Below the pieces are notes generated by a model. It ran no database searches and was not told the origin of the DNA. It saw nothing but the letters and a program-made list of their open reading frames with translations. 64,000 nt of DNA from Aeromonas sp. RU39B (lineage in GTDB: Bacteria; Pseudomonadota; Gammaproteobacteria; Enterobacterales; Aeromonadaceae), in contig NZ_FTMJ01000015.1 in assembly GCF_900156095.1 (NCBI RefSeq), forward strand, positions 1 to 64,000, written 5' to 3'. Below, piece after piece: positions 35,238-45,256 of the stretch. Position 1 is the first letter of the stretch, and every line of letters starts with the position of its first letter. Both the position numbers and the translations under genes were made by a program.

Positions 35238-35669
35238 ATGAGTCAGATCACCTTCTACCTGATGACGGATAACCAGCGCGAAACGCTGGTCTGCCAGCTG
35301 GCTGCCGAGCTATGGCAAAGCGGTCATCTGTTCTGCCTGTGCCAGAATGAAGCGCAGGCGCACCAGCTCGATGAGCTGCTGTGGCAGCTGCCGCCAGAGC
35401 GCTTTGTGCCGCACCAGCTGCAGGGCGAAGCCGGTCAGGCACCAGTCGAGATAGGCTGGCAGCCACCGCGCCGGCGTTATGCCCGCCTTATCAACCTGGC
35501 CGATGACGCACCTTTGTTTGCAGGAGAGTTCGCTCAAGTGGTAGATTTTGTCCCCACTGATGAGCGCGACAAGCAACTGGCCCGCGAGCGCTACAAGGCT
35601 TACCGCCTGGCAGGGCACCAGCTCGACACGCTCGAGCCGCCGCCCGCCACCCCGGCCACTGCACCCTGA
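35238..35669 (+). CDS. holC: DNA polymerase III chi subunit HolC
   Basis: The chi subunit of the clamp loader, which contacts single-strand DNA-binding protein through HolD. The 143 residues fit the family. The start ITFYLM and the central ELLWQLPPERFVPHQL are typical, as is the DFVP segment. ACGAGGAG precedes the ATG. The pepA-holC-valS order is conserved in gammaproteobacteria. The last 15 residues are Pro- and Thr-rich and poorly conserved. Confidence 0.93.
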   Translation: MSQITFYLMTDNQRETLVCQLAAELWQSGHLFCLCQNEAQAHQLDELLWQLPPERFVPHQLQGEAGQAPVEIGWQPPRRRYARLINLADDAPLFAGEFAQVVDFVPTDERDKQLARERYKAYRLAGHQLDTLEPPPATPATAP

Positions 35670-35708
35670 TTGCACCCCCTTTGAGATTCTTCGGAAAACA
35701 GCGATACC

Positions 35709-38558
35709 ATGGAAAAGACCTTCAACCATAACGCCATCGAACAGGCGCTCTACCAGCACTGGGAATCCCAGGGTTACTTCAAGCCGCACGGCGACACCAG
35801 CAAAGAATCGTTCTGTATCATGATTCCGCCGCCCAACGTCACCGGCAGCCTGCACATGGGTCACGCCTTCCAGCAGACCCTGATGGATACTCTGATTCGT
35901 TACAACCGCATGCTGGGTAAAAATACCCTGTGGCAAGCGGGTACCGACCACGCCGGTATCGCCACCCAGATGGTGGTCGAACGCAAGATCGCCGCCGAAG
36001 AGAACAAGACCCGTCACGACTACGGTCGTGAGGCGTTCATCGACAAGATTTGGCAGTGGAAGGAAGAGTCCGGCGGCACCATCACCCGTCAGATGCGTCG
36101 TCTCGGTGACTCGGTAGACTGGGATCGCGAGCGTTTCACCATGGATCCGGGCCTCTCCAAGGCGGTACAAGAAGTGTTTGTCCGTCTCTATGACGATGGC
36201 CTGATGTACCGCGGCAAGCGTCTGGTGAACTGGGATCCCAAGCTCGGTACCGCCATCTCCGATCTGGAAGTGGAAAACAAGGAAGTGAAGGGCCACATGT
36301 GGCACCTGCGCTATCCGCTGGCCAATGGCGCCAAAACCGCTGAAGGGCAGGATTACCTGATCGTTGCCACCACCCGTCCGGAAACCATGCTCGGTGACAC
36401 CGCCGTGGCGGTTAACCCGGAAGATCCGCGCTACAAGGCATTGATCGGCCAACACATTGTGCTGCCGCTGGTCAACCGCCTCATCCCCATCGTCGCCGAC
36501 GAACACGCCGACATGGAGAAGGGCACCGGCTGCGTGAAGATCACCCCGGCCCACGACTTTAACGATAACCAGGTCGGCAAGCGCCACAGCCTGCCGATGA
36601 TCAACATCTTCACCCTCGACGCCCATGTGCGCGCCGTGGCCGAAGTGTTTGACAGCGAAGGCAATGTATCGACCGCTTATGACGCGACCCTGCCGGCCGA
36701 GTTTGCCGGTCTCGAGCGCTTTGCGGCTCGTAAGGCCATCGTGGCCAAGCTGGAAGAGATGGGTCTGCTCGACTCCATCAAGGATCACATCCTGCAACAG
36801 CCGTACGGTGACCGTGGTGGCGTCCCCATCGAGCCGATGCTGACCGACCAATGGTATGTACGTGTTGCGCCGCTGGCTAAAACTGCCATCGAAGCGGTGG
36901 AAGATGGCCGTATCCAGTTTGTGCCCAAGCAGTACGAAAACATGTACTTCTCCTGGATGCGCGACATTCAGGATTGGTGTGTCTCCCGTCAACTCTGGTG
37001 GGGTCACCGCATCCCGGCCTGGTATGACGAAGCGGGCAATGTCTATGTTGGCCGCAGTGAAGACGAAGTTCGTGCCAAGCACAGCATTCCGGCCGTGACC
37101 GTACTGCGTCAGGACGACGACGTGCTCGATACCTGGTTCAGCTCCGCCCTGTGGACCTTCTCCACCTTGGGCTGGCCGGAAAACACCGACGCACTCAAGA
37201 CCTTCCACCCGACTGACGTGCTGATGAGCGGCTTTGACATCATCTTCTTCTGGATCGCCCGGATGATCATGATGACCATGTACTTCATCAAGGATGACAA
37301 CGGCCAGCCGCAAGTGCCGTTCAAGACCGTCTACATCACCGGCCTGATCCGCGATGAAGAGGGTCAGAAGATGTCCAAGTCCAAGGGCAACGTGCTCGAT
37401 CCGCTCGACATGATCGATGGCATCAGTCTGGAAGCGCTGCTCGAGAAGCGCACCGGCAACATGATGCAGCCGCAACTGGCCGAGAAGATTGGCAAGCGTA
37501 CCGCCAAGCAGTTCCCGGAAGGGATCGAAGCCCACGGCACCGATGCCCTGCGTTTCACTCTGGCCGCGCTGGCTTCGACCGGTCGCGACATCAACTGGGA
37601 CATGAAGCGCCTCGATGGCTACCGCAACTTCTGCAACAAGCTGTGGAATGCCAGCCGTTATGTGCTGATGAACACGGAAGAGCAGGATTGCAGCCCGACT
37701 GCCGCCGCCGATTACAGCCTGGCGGATCGCTGGATCCAGTCCCAGCTGCAACTGGCTATCCGTGATTTCCGCTCCGCACTGGATGGCTATCGCTTCGATA
37801 TCGCCGCTGGTGTGCTCTATGAGTTCATCTGGAACCAGTTCTGTGACTGGTATCTGGAGCTGACCAAGCCGGTACTGTGGAACGGTACTGCCGCCGAGCA
37901 ACGTGCCACCCGCCACACCCTGGTGAGCGTGCTGGAGACCCTGCTGCGTCTGGCTCATCCGCTGATCCCGTTTATCACCGAGACCATCTGGAAGTCGGTG
38001 GCTCCGCTGGCCGGCATCACTGCCGATACCATCATGCTGCAGCCGTTCCCGGCGTTCGAGCAGGATAAGGTAGACGAGACCGCACTGGCTGACAGTGAGT
38101 GGATCAAGGAGTTCATCGTCGGTATCCGTAATATCCGCGCCGAGATGAACGTAGCGCCGAGCGTACCGCTTGAGGTGCTGCTGGCATGCAACGAGGTGGA
38201 TGCCAAGCGCGCTGCCGACAACGAGACCTTCCTCAAGACCCTGGCCAAGCTCGCCTCAATCCGCGTTCTGGCTGCCGGTGAAGACGCCCCGTTGTCGGTC
38301 AAGAAGTTGGTCGGTGACACCGAGCTGATGATCCCGATGGCCGGCCTTATCGACAAGGATGCCGAGCTGGCACGTCTGGCCAAAGAGATCGCCAAGCTGG
38401 CCGGTGAGTGCGGCCGCATCGAAGGCAAACTCGGCAACGAAGGCTTCGTAGCCAAGGCGCCGGAAGCGGTGATTGTTAAGGAGCGCGAGAAGCTGGCTGA
38501 CTACAAGCTTCAATTGAGCAAGCTTGAAGCCCAGCAAGCGCAAATCGCGGCCCTGTAA
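35709..38558 (+). CDS. valS: Valine-tRNA ligase ValS
   Basis: Class I synthetase that charges tRNA-Val and edits threonine. The HIGH motif appears in [14 protein letters not shown] (about residue 48) and KMSKSKGN near residue 556. The editing (CP1) domain is in between, with [12 protein letters not shown]-terminal coiled coil ([20 protein letters not shown]) is the tRNA-binding arm. Length of 949 residues matches E. coli (951). It follows holC by 39 bases. Confidence 0.97.
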   Translation: MEKTFNHNAIEQALYQHWESQGYFKPHGDTSKESFCIMIPPPNVTGSLHMGHAFQQTLMDTLIRYNRMLGKNTLWQAGTDHAGIATQMVVERKIAAEENKTRHDYGREAFIDKIWQWKEESGGTITRQMRRLGDSVDWDRERFTMDPGLSKAVQEVFVRLYDDGLMYRGKRLVNWDPKLGTAISDLEVENKEVKGHMWHLRYPLANGAKTAEGQDYLIVATTRPETMLGDTAVAVNPEDPRYKALIGQHIVLPLVNRLIPIVADEHADMEKGTGCVKITPAHDFNDNQVGKRHSLPMINIFTLDAHVRAVAEVFDSEGNVSTAYDATLPAEFAGLERFAARKAIVAKLEEMGLLDSIKDHILQQPYGDRGGVPIEPMLTDQWYVRVAPLAKTAIEAVEDGRIQFVPKQYENMYFSWMRDIQDWCVSRQLWWGHRIPAWYDEAGNVYVGRSEDEVRAKHSIPAVTVLRQDDDVLDTWFSSALWTFSTLGWPENTDALKTFHPTDVLMSGFDIIFFWIARMIMMTMYFIKDDNGQPQVPFKTVYITGLIRDEEGQKMSKSKGNVLDPLDMIDGISLEALLEKRTGNMMQPQLAEKIGKRTAKQFPEGIEAHGTDALRFTLAALASTGRDINWDMKRLDGYRNFCNKLWNASRYVLMNTEEQDCSPTAAADYSLADRWIQSQLQLAIRDFRSALDGYRFDIAAGVLYEFIWNQFCDWYLELTKPVLWNGTAAEQRATRHTLVSVLETLLRLAHPLIPFITETIWKSVAPLAGITADTIMLQPFPAFEQDKVDETALADSEWIKEFIVGIRNIRAEMNVAPSVPLEVLLACNEVDAKRAADNETFLKTLAKLASIRVLAAGEDAPLSVKKLVGDTELMIPMAGLIDKDAELARLAKEIAKLAGECGRIEGKLGNEGFVAKAPEAVIVKEREKLADYKLQLSKLEAQQAQIAAL

Positions 38559-38576
38559 GCTGAACTTTAAATGAAT

Positions 38577-38602
38577 AAAACCCCCTCTTTGCAGGGGGTT
38601 TT
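38577..38602 (+). terminator. Terminator of valS
   Basis: AAAACCCCCT pairs with AGGGGGTTTT, followed by further T residues, 18 bases past the valS stop. Confidence 0.93.
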
Positions 38603-38728
38603 TACTTTTTTGTGTCCCTTATCCGGCGTTATCGCCCGATTGCGCCACAGACGCAGGTTTTGCAAGCACAACGGCGCCAAATTCATTAGAATGCCAGAGC
38701 TTTGTCTTTCAGGAACCTGCACACCTAT

Positions 38729-40012
38729 ATGGAATTGTTGATCCTTATTGGATTGATTCTGCTCAACGGCATCTTCGCCATGTCTGAAATCGCTATCGTG
38801 ACCGCCCGAAAAGCCCGCCTCAGCCGCCTGGCTGATGAGGGAAGTCGTGGCGCGGCTATCGCCATGCGGCTGGCGGAAGATCCCACCAACTTTCTCTCTG
38901 CGGTCCAGATCGGGATTACCAGCATCGGACTGCTGAACGGTATTTATGGCGAAGCCGTGCTGGCCCAACCGTTTGCCCTCTGGCTGCAAGAGTGGGGCAT
39001 GGGCGAGCGTGTCAGTTCGCTGGTCTCCACCATCACAGTGGTGGTGGCGGTGACCTATCTCTCCATCGTCATCGGTGAGCTGGTGCCCAAGCGACTTGGC
39101 CAGATCAGTGCCGAGCGCATCGCCTGTCTGGTTGCACGCCCGATGCTGGGCTTAGCTATGCTGACCCGCCCGTTTGTCTGGTTGCTCTCCTCGTCAACCA
39201 ACGCAACGCTGCGCCTGCTGCGCATTCGTCAGGATGGCAGCAACAACGTCACCGAAGAGGAGATCCACGCCATGCTGGTCGAGGGCTCTGAAGCCGGCGT
39301 GATTGAGGATCAGGAACACGTGATGCTGCGCAACGTCTTTCGTCTTGATGAGCGTACACTGGCCTCCCTGATGGTGCCGCGCAGCGACATGCACTATGTG
39401 GATCTGGAGCTGCCGCAAGAGGAGAACCTCAAACGGATGGCCCAGCACCAGCACAGCTATTACCCGGTCTGCGAAGGTTCCCTCTCGAACGTGATCGGGA
39501 TCCTGCACGCGCCCCGTGTCCTTGATGCACTGGTCGCGGGCCGCGAGCCGGACCTGCGCGCCATGGTGCAAAGCGGCTCTCTGCTGCCGGAAACCCTGAA
39601 CGGACTGGAGCTGCTGAACCATTTTCGCACCCACTCCGAGCCGCTGGCACTGGTGGTGGACGAATATGGTGAGCTGCAAGGATTGGTTACCCAGCGCGAT
39701 CTGCTCGAAGCGCTAGCCGGTGATTTTCTGGATGATGCCTCGGATGAAAACTGGGTGGTGACACGTGCCGACGGCAGCCTGCTGCTCGATGGCCTGATCC
39801 CGCTCCCCGAGCTGAAAGATTGTCTGTCTCTTTCCCGCCTGCCGGAAGAGGACAAGCACCACTATCATACTCTCAGTGGTCTTATCATGTTCCTGCTCGG
39901 CCGTATCCCGGCAACTGGCGACCTGCTGGTGCTTGAGCAGTGGCAGCTGGAAATCGTCGACATGGATGGCCTGCGCATCGACAAAGTGCTGGCCTCACCC
40001 AGGTCTGAATAA
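38729..40012 (+). CDS. CNNM/CBS-domain membrane protein (HlyC/CorC-type, YtfL-like)
   Basis: A 427-residue membrane protein of the CNNM (DUF21) family. It has about four N-terminal helices: LLILIGLILLNGIFAMSEIAIV, a re-entrant segment around FLSAVQIGITSIGLLNGIYG, and others. Two CBS domains span about residues 200-330, and a C-terminal CorC_HlyC domain follows. Such proteins are linked to magnesium, cobalt or polyamine export. The ATG at 38729 is chosen because residue 2 onward matches the family start; its ribosome site is poor, and a TTG at 38702 is possible. The transported ion is not known. Confidence 0.85.
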   Translation: MELLILIGLILLNGIFAMSEIAIVTARKARLSRLADEGSRGAAIAMRLAEDPTNFLSAVQIGITSIGLLNGIYGEAVLAQPFALWLQEWGMGERVSSLVSTITVVVAVTYLSIVIGELVPKRLGQISAERIACLVARPMLGLAMLTRPFVWLLSSSTNATLRLLRIRQDGSNNVTEEEIHAMLVEGSEAGVIEDQEHVMLRNVFRLDERTLASLMVPRSDMHYVDLELPQEENLKRMAQHQHSYYPVCEGSLSNVIGILHAPRVLDALVAGREPDLRAMVQSGSLLPETLNGLELLNHFRTHSEPLALVVDEYGELQGLVTQRDLLEALAGDFLDDASDENWVVTRADGSLLLDGLIPLPELKDCLSLSRLPEEDKHHYHTLSGLIMFLLGRIPATGDLLVLEQWQLEIVDMDGLRIDKVLASPRSE

Positions 40013-40028
40013 TTAAGCGGAGCTTGTA

Positions 40029-40697
40029 ATGCTGGAGCAGTTTTACCACTTGGCTCACGCCTTTATGAATCTGGATCTGGTCGCCCTGTCCGATCCGAAA
40101 CTGTCAACCATGCTCTGCTTCATGCTGGCCTTGTTCATGATTCTGGAAAATGGTTTTCTGCCGACGGCCTTCCTGCCAGGCGACAGCTTGCTGGTGCTCA
40201 CCGGCGTGCTGATTTATCAGGATGTGGTCTCGTGGGCTGTCCTGCCGATGCTGATTGCCTGCTCGTTTTTCGGCACCTGGCTTGGCTATATGCAGGGGCG
40301 ATTCTTTGGTCACACCGAGCTCTACCATCGCCTGCTATCTCACATCGACAAGGCGCATCAGGAGAAGGCTTACTACTTGCTCAACAAGTACGGCATTCTG
40401 ACCCTGATCACCGCGCGCTATATCGCGTTTGTACGCACCGTCTATCCGTGCATCGTGGGCGCAGCCGAAATTCCGCAGGGGCGCTTTCTTATCATCAACC
40501 TGATCAGTGCCATGATGTGGTGCACGCCGCTGGTCTTTTTCGGTTATTACATCAGCCACACCAAGTTGGCCGAAACCTACCAGAACCAGTTCCTCAGTTT
40601 TATTCTCTATCTGCCGCTGGTGCTGCTGGCGCTGGGTCTGGGGGCCATTATCTGGCGCCAAATCCGCAAACGGCGCGTAGCATCGCGCAATAAATAA
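40029..40697 (+). CDS. DedA-family membrane protein
   Basis: A 222-residue inner-membrane protein of the DedA family, which acts in lipid carrier (undecaprenyl phosphate or phospholipid) movement and membrane potential. Typical pieces are ENGFLPTAFLPGDSLLVLTG, with the conserved Glu and the PGD, and the Arg-rich GILTLITARYIAFVRTVYP. Four to five helices are visible. It follows the CNNM gene by 16 bases, probably in one operon. A short basic tail ends the protein. Confidence 0.9.
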   Translation: MLEQFYHLAHAFMNLDLVALSDPKLSTMLCFMLALFMILENGFLPTAFLPGDSLLVLTGVLIYQDVVSWAVLPMLIACSFFGTWLGYMQGRFFGHTELYHRLLSHIDKAHQEKAYYLLNKYGILTLITARYIAFVRTVYPCIVGAAEIPQGRFLIINLISAMMWCTPLVFFGYYISHTKLAETYQNQFLSFILYLPLVLLALGLGAIIWRQIRKRRVASRNK

Positions 40698-40703
40698 CCC
40701 TGT

Positions 40704-40736
40704 AGAGCCGGCATTTAATTAAAATAAGCCGGCTCT
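40704..40736 (+). terminator. Hairpin after the dedA-type gene
   Basis: AGAGCCGGC pairs with GCCGGCTCT around a 15-base AT-rich loop, followed by CTTGTTTT. It is a plausible terminator with an imperfect T-run. Confidence 0.6.
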
Positions 40737-40826
40737 CTTGTTTTCCACTGTCAAAAATGAGTGAATCTAGCGCCTTTATTTGCCATACCAACAGGTATGG
40801 GTCTTCGTTGTGAATGGAGTCGTTGT

Positions 40827-41648
40827 ATGGGGTTCTCTCTTCGAGCCTTGGGTCTGCTGGGCATGCTGGCAGGTTCACTTTTCATTGCTCCGGCCGTTGC
40901 GGCCAAACCCGCCCTGCAGGTCATGTCTTCCAGCGCACTGGTGCTGGACGTCAATTCGGGCCAAACCCTGTACCAGAAAAATCCTAATCAGGTGCGCCCG
41001 ATAGCCTCACTCACCAAGCTGATGACAGCCTTGGTGGTGCTCGATGCCAAGCAAAACCTCAATGATGTGATTACGGTGGACGAGAGCGATCGCGATCTTC
41101 TCAAAGGAACCCACTCACGCATTCGCATGGGAACCAAGGTCACCCGCCGTGATGCCCTGCACCTGGCGCTGATGTCGTCGGAAAACCGGATGGCTTCGGC
41201 ACTGGCGCGCCATTATCCGGGTGGCAAACCCGCATTTATTCGAGCCATGAACAACAAGGCTCGTCAGCTTGGCATGCGTAGCAGCCGCTTCTATGATTCA
41301 ACCGGGCTGACCACTCGCAACGTCTCGACGGCGCGGGATCTCTCCAAGCTGGTTGCAGCCGCCTATCGTCAGCCGCTGATCCGCCAGTTCACTCAGGACA
41401 CCAGCCGCGAGATGCGTTTCAACTCGCCGGCCTATACCCTGATGTTCAACAACACCAACCCTCTGGTGAAGAACTCCGACTGGGATGTGCATCTCTCGAA
41501 GACCGGCTATACCGACGAAGCTGGCCGTTGCCTGGTGATGCGGGCCAAACCGGACAACCGCGAACTGGCCATCATCCTGCTCAACGCCCAGGGGAAACGT
41601 ACCCCGGTCGGGGATGCCAACCGCATCCGCCAGTGGCTGCGAAGCTAA
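40827..41648 (+). CDS. pbpG: D-alanyl-D-alanine endopeptidase, PBP7 type
   Basis: A periplasmic serine peptidase that cuts cross-links in murein. The 273-residue precursor has a signal peptide ending AVAA/KPA near residue 25. The catalytic set is complete: SxxK in ASLTKLM (about residue 64), SxN in SSEN (about residue 121) and KTG in SKTGYTDEAG (about residue 222). GGAG lies 7 bases before the ATG at 40827. Size and motif order match PBP7 rather than the larger DacA type. Confidence 0.9.
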   Translation: MGFSLRALGLLGMLAGSLFIAPAVAAKPALQVMSSSALVLDVNSGQTLYQKNPNQVRPIASLTKLMTALVVLDAKQNLNDVITVDESDRDLLKGTHSRIRMGTKVTRRDALHLALMSSENRMASALARHYPGGKPAFIRAMNNKARQLGMRSSRFYDSTGLTTRNVSTARDLSKLVAAAYRQPLIRQFTQDTSREMRFNSPAYTLMFNNTNPLVKNSDWDVHLSKTGYTDEAGRCLVMRAKPDNRELAIILLNAQGKRTPVGDANRIRQWLRS

Positions 41649-41657
41649 ATCTCATAA

Positions 41658-41686
41658 ACACAAAGGGCCCGACGGGCCCTTTGTGT
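41658..41686. terminator. Bidirectional terminator between pbpG and the glycine-zipper gene
   Basis: ACACAAAGGGCCC pairs with GGGCCCTTTGTGT around GAC, 9 bases past the pbpG stop and 9 before the stop of the convergent gene. Confidence 0.85.
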
Positions 41687-41694
41687 TGTACAGG

Positions 41695-42147
41695 TCAGTC
41701 GCGCCAGTGGTGACCGTGACCATGACCGTGCTTCTTGTGAAAGTAGGCAAAGTCAGGGTGGTCATCATAGTGGGAGGCTTTTGGCTTGTCGGCATCGCCA
41801 TTGTGAGCACCGATGGTCGATCCGGCCGCCCCACCCAGTCCCGCACCGATCAACTGACCGGTCGAGCCACCCATGCTCTTGCCAAGCGCAGCACCACTGA
41901 CAGCACCAATAGCACCGCCGATGGCTGCTTCATTCTTGTTACCCTTCTTGGCACCGACAGTGCCACCCGCTGCGCCACCGAGCGCAGCACCGATAAGGGC
42001 TCCGGTATCGCCGCCAAACTGCTTGCCAATCACGGCCCCTGCCGCGCCACCGGCACCACCGCCCAGCACGGTCCCGAGGGTATCCGATGCCATAGCCGGT
42101 GCTGCGCTAAACGCCAGCAACAGAGAGAGAGAAAGCACACGACGCAT
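41695..42147 (-). CDS. Glycine-zipper envelope protein with a His-rich tail
   Basis: A 150-residue secreted or membrane-associated protein. The signal peptide (MRRVLSLSLLLAFSAAPAMA) is followed by three long Gly/Ala zipper blocks of the GGxxGAxxG type (residues about 25-120). These commonly pack as membrane helices in outer-membrane lipoproteins, but no lipobox Cys is seen. The C-terminal 20 residues are rich in His, ending HKKHGHGHGHHWRD, which could bind metal. The start at 42147 follows TTGGAG. No function is assigned. Confidence 0.75.
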   Translation of the reverse strand: MRRVLSLSLLLAFSAAPAMASDTLGTVLGGGAGGAAGAVIGKQFGGDTGALIGAALGGAAGGTVGAKKGNKNEAAIGGAIGAVSGAALGKSMGGSTGQLIGAGLGGAAGSTIGAHNGDADKPKASHYDDHPDFAYFHKKHGHGHGHHWRD

Positions 42148-42433
42148 AGTGGTCTCCAAAGATGGAAGATAACTTCCTGGTCACTATACAAATCCGCCGA
42201 AATGGGCAGGTGACTCGTCGCTCCAGATCACGACACAGGCTGACGCAAATTTACGTAAAACTATGATTTATTTCTAATTAACTAAACACTTACGGTTTCT
42301 TAAAACAGACAATTCCTGTCGGATGTGACAGGGTTCCAAGCGTGTTATGACCCTGCGACCAAGTGGTCCCATTGTGTTTGTCGATTACCCCACCTAGGGT
42401 GGGTGATATCGCTTCGCACGCAACGGCGTCATC

Positions 42434-42676
42434 ATGCCCAAAACATTACTTCTTCTCGCTACTTGTTCCTTACTGTCACTCTCCGGCTGCAGCGCGACGC
42501 CGCCGGCCCCTCACTCCAAGCAGATAGCTAACCCGGCCTCTGAATATTGCATCAGGCAAGGCGGCAAACTCGAACTGCGCAATGAAGCGGGCGGGACGAC
42601 CGGTTACTGCCACTTGCCCGATGGCAGGGTTGAAGAGGAGTGGATGCTCTATCACAGCGAAGTCAGTCTTTACTAA
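42434..42676 (+). CDS. DUF333 lipoprotein
   Basis: An 80-residue lipoprotein. The signal MPKTLLLLATCSLLSLSGC ends in the lipobox LSGC, so the mature protein starts at Cys-19. The mature part carries the DUF333 pattern NPASEYCIRQGGKLELR, then GYCHLPDGRVEEEWMLY. Family members are often misnamed hemolysins; some inhibit proteases or bind heat-labile factors, but the role here is unknown. It stands alone behind about 270 bases with no evident operator. Confidence 0.85.
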   Translation: MPKTLLLLATCSLLSLSGCSATPPAPHSKQIANPASEYCIRQGGKLELRNEAGGTTGYCHLPDGRVEEEWMLYHSEVSLY

Positions 42677-42775
42677 GACCAGACAAGCTTAAGCGCGACT
42701 TTCCTTCCCTTCAGAACAAAGAGTCTTGCCCGCCTCCGGTTGCTTGGTAACATGCTGACAAACCGGAGGTTCAGC

Positions 42776-43072
42776 ATGCTTAAGAAACTGTTTGGCGCCC
42801 TGTTTGGTGGCGCATCCGAAAGCCAACCCGCCCCCCAGGTCACCCCGACCGAATACCAGGGCTATCTCATCTATCCCGAGCCGCAGGCAGAAGGCGGTCA
42901 GTACCGTCTGGCCGGTCGTATCACCCGTGACATCGACGGTGAGCTCAAAGAGCACCGCTTTATCCGCTCCGATCTGTTCGTCAATCCCGATGACGCCCGT
43001 GATTTCATGTTGCGCAAAGCCCAAACCTTTATCGATCAGATGGGCGATCAGATGTTCGACGTGCGGCGATGA
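42776..43072 (+). CDS. HlyU-family (PF10115) small protein
   Basis: A 98-residue protein of the family annotated as HlyU-type transcriptional activator. The family pattern is seen as EYQGYLIYPEP, AGRITRDIDGELKEHRFIRSD and a C-terminal KAQTFIDQMGDQMF. It has no recognisable helix-turn-helix, and it is not the ArsR-type HlyU of Vibrio virulence. CGGAGG precedes the ATG at 42776. Its stop overlaps the tmcA ATG (ATGA), so the two are translationally coupled and may act together. Confidence 0.75.
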   Translation: MLKKLFGALFGGASESQPAPQVTPTEYQGYLIYPEPQAEGGQYRLAGRITRDIDGELKEHRFIRSDLFVNPDDARDFMLRKAQTFIDQMGDQMFDVRR

Positions 43073-45093
43073 CGCTCAGGCAGCAGCTTAAAGCCGCCGG
43101 TGAGCGCCGACTGATCTGGCTAGAGGGCAGCGAAACTGAGTGCATCGAGCAGGCGTTAAACTGGCTGGATGGGGTATGCCTATGGCTCGGTGATGGCCCC
43201 CCAGAGCAGCAGCCACAACCTGCAGCCAAGGGATTACAACGCCTTGGGCAGGAGTGCGACACGCTGGTCTTCAATGCCTTCAGCGGTTTCCATGCCGATG
43301 CCTTTGGCGCAGTCAGCGGCACCTTGCGCGCTGGCGGCCTGCTGCTGCTACTTACCCCGCCACGGAGCCAATGGCCTGAGTTTGCCGATCCTGACCGGCA
43401 GCGTCTGGTCAGCGAACCCACCCAGGCCGGGCGCTGCGGGCACGGTTTTTTGCGCCGGCTGGTGCGTCTGCTGCAAGACGACCCTGCGCTGCAACTACCC
43501 ACACAAACAGCAGACGTCGTCTGGCAACCGATTGACTCCACACATCCCCACACCCCAGACCAGCAGCAGGCGATTGCCGCCATTACCCGCGTATTGGAAG
43601 GCCATCGCAAGCGGCCGCTGGTGATCACTGCCGACCGCGGTCGTGGCAAAAGCAGTGTGCTTGGACTGGCGGTGGCGACACTGCTGACCAAGACGCCATC
43701 ACTGCGCATCGGCGTGACCGCGCCGGCCAGAAGCTGCGTGGATCCCCTGTTTGCACACGCCGGCCCGCATGCCCCCCTGCACTATTTCAGCCCGGACCGG
43801 CTGCTGGATGAACAACCCGAGTTAGATCTGTTGCTGGTCGATGAAGCTGCCGCGATCCCGACACCGCTGCTGGAAGGATTGCTGGCCCATTATCACCGCA
43901 TGGTCTTTGCCACCACCGAGCATGGCTATGAGGGGACCGGGCGCGGTTTTCATCTGCGCTTTAAACGCCACCTCGATCGGCGCTGTCCCGGCTGGCAGAG
44001 CCTGCGGCTGGAGACACCCATTCGCTGGAGTCAGCGTGATCCACTGGAAGCGCTGATCAATCGCATGCTGGCACTGGCCGCCGCGGCTGATGAACCGGAG
44101 CAGCCCACGCAGATAACCTGGCGCATGGTCAGCGCCGACTGTGTGGCTGATGATGAAGCCCTGCTGATGCGACTGTTTGGCCTGCTCGTGCTGGCTCACT
44201 ATCAGACTCGCCCGAGCGATCTGCGCAGCCTGCTGGAAAGCCCGGATCTGGATATCCATCTGCTCGAATCCGGTTCTGACTTACTCGGCGTGGCACTGGT
44301 GCTGCACGAAGGGCCCATCGACCCGGAAATGGCACAGGCCATCTGGCAAGGGCGACGCCGTCCACGTGGGCAGTTACTGCCGCAATCACTGCTCGCTCAC
44401 GCTGGCCTTATCACGGCTGGGGAGCGCCGCTATGCCCGGGTGATGCGTATCGCCATTCATCCGACCCTGCATCGCCAAGGATTGGGCCACCAGCTCATCA
44501 CACACCTTGAGCAGCACTATCGCGACAACGGGTTCGATTACCTGGGCACCGCCTTTTCGGCAGGTGAAGAGTTAATCCCCTTTTGGCGTCATGCCGGTTT
44601 TCATGCCCTGCGGATCGGCTTACAGCGCGATGCCGCCAGCGGCAGTCACTCGGTATTGATGCTCAAAGCGCTCTCACCTTCCTCCACTGATGAACTGGAG
44701 CAGTGGCAACGGCGCTTTCTGATGACCTTGCCGAGCCTGCTAGCCGGGGAGCTGCGCCAGCTCCCTGCGGGCGCGTTGGCGCTCTGTTTGCCGCCGCCAC
44801 ACGGCATTGCTCCACTGACAACGTGGCAGTGGCAAGACCTGCGTGGCTTTGCCTGTCATCAGCGCCCGTTTGAACTATGCCAGGGAACACTGCAGCATTG
44901 GTTGCTCACCTGCACAGACCAGATCTCCCGCTGGCCCGCACTCCACCAGCAACTCCTGATAGGTGCCATATGGCAATACCAACCTTGGGAAAAGCTGGCC
45001 CACCCTCTTCGCTTGGGGGGAAGGGCCACACTTATCAAGCAATTACGGGATTTGGTCGCTCTTTATTCAGGGTGCACAGCAGAAAAATTATAA
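43069..45093 (+). CDS. tmcA: tRNA(Met) cytidine acetyltransferase TmcA
   Basis: TmcA acetylates the wobble cytidine of elongator tRNA-Met using ATP and acetyl-CoA. The 674-residue protein has an N-terminal domain, a RecA-like helicase core and a GNAT domain. Walker A is ADRGRGKSS (about residue 186), and the Walker B-like element is LLVDEAAAIPTP (about 256). The acetyl-CoA motif is IHPTLHRQGLGHQL (about residue 463). A tRNA-binding C-terminal tail completes it. Length matches E. coli (671). Confidence 0.95.
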   Translation: MTLRQQLKAAGERRLIWLEGSETECIEQALNWLDGVCLWLGDGPPEQQPQPAAKGLQRLGQECDTLVFNAFSGFHADAFGAVSGTLRAGGLLLLLTPPRSQWPEFADPDRQRLVSEPTQAGRCGHGFLRRLVRLLQDDPALQLPTQTADVVWQPIDSTHPHTPDQQQAIAAITRVLEGHRKRPLVITADRGRGKSSVLGLAVATLLTKTPSLRIGVTAPARSCVDPLFAHAGPHAPLHYFSPDRLLDEQPELDLLLVDEAAAIPTPLLEGLLAHYHRMVFATTEHGYEGTGRGFHLRFKRHLDRRCPGWQSLRLETPIRWSQRDPLEALINRMLALAAAADEPEQPTQITWRMVSADCVADDEALLMRLFGLLVLAHYQTRPSDLRSLLESPDLDIHLLESGSDLLGVALVLHEGPIDPEMAQAIWQGRRRPRGQLLPQSLLAHAGLITAGERRYARVMRIAIHPTLHRQGLGHQLITHLEQHYRDNGFDYLGTAFSAGEELIPFWRHAGFHALRIGLQRDAASGSHSVLMLKALSPSSTDELEQWQRRFLMTLPSLLAGELRQLPAGALALCLPPPHGIAPLTTWQWQDLRGFACHQRPFELCQGTLQHWLLTCTDQISRWPALHQQLLIGAIWQYQPWEKLAHPLRLGGRATLIKQLRDLVALYSGCTAEKL

Positions 45094-45256
45094 TTACCTA
45101 TCATATTGTTAAATAAGTATTTTTTAAGATCTGATTCACAACTTGCCGGCCTTAAACTGGCCGATTGTCAGAATCGGTCGATAATCACGTTTAACAAGCT
45201 CCTATACTGAGACCAGTGCCCGGGAGCGAAGCCGCCAAGGTGTTGAGGGAGTAGAC

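Noticed and set aside
35310..37958. An 882-codon open frame antisense to valS
   Set aside because: It lies opposite clear ValS and HolC coding sequence, has no ribosome site or family motif, and is a by-product of GC-rich codon use.
45094..45256. A sigma-28 flagellar promoter before cheV
   Set aside because: GTCGATAA resembles the -10 box, but the nearest TAAA lies about 20 bases upstream rather than 15, so I kept it only as a remark.
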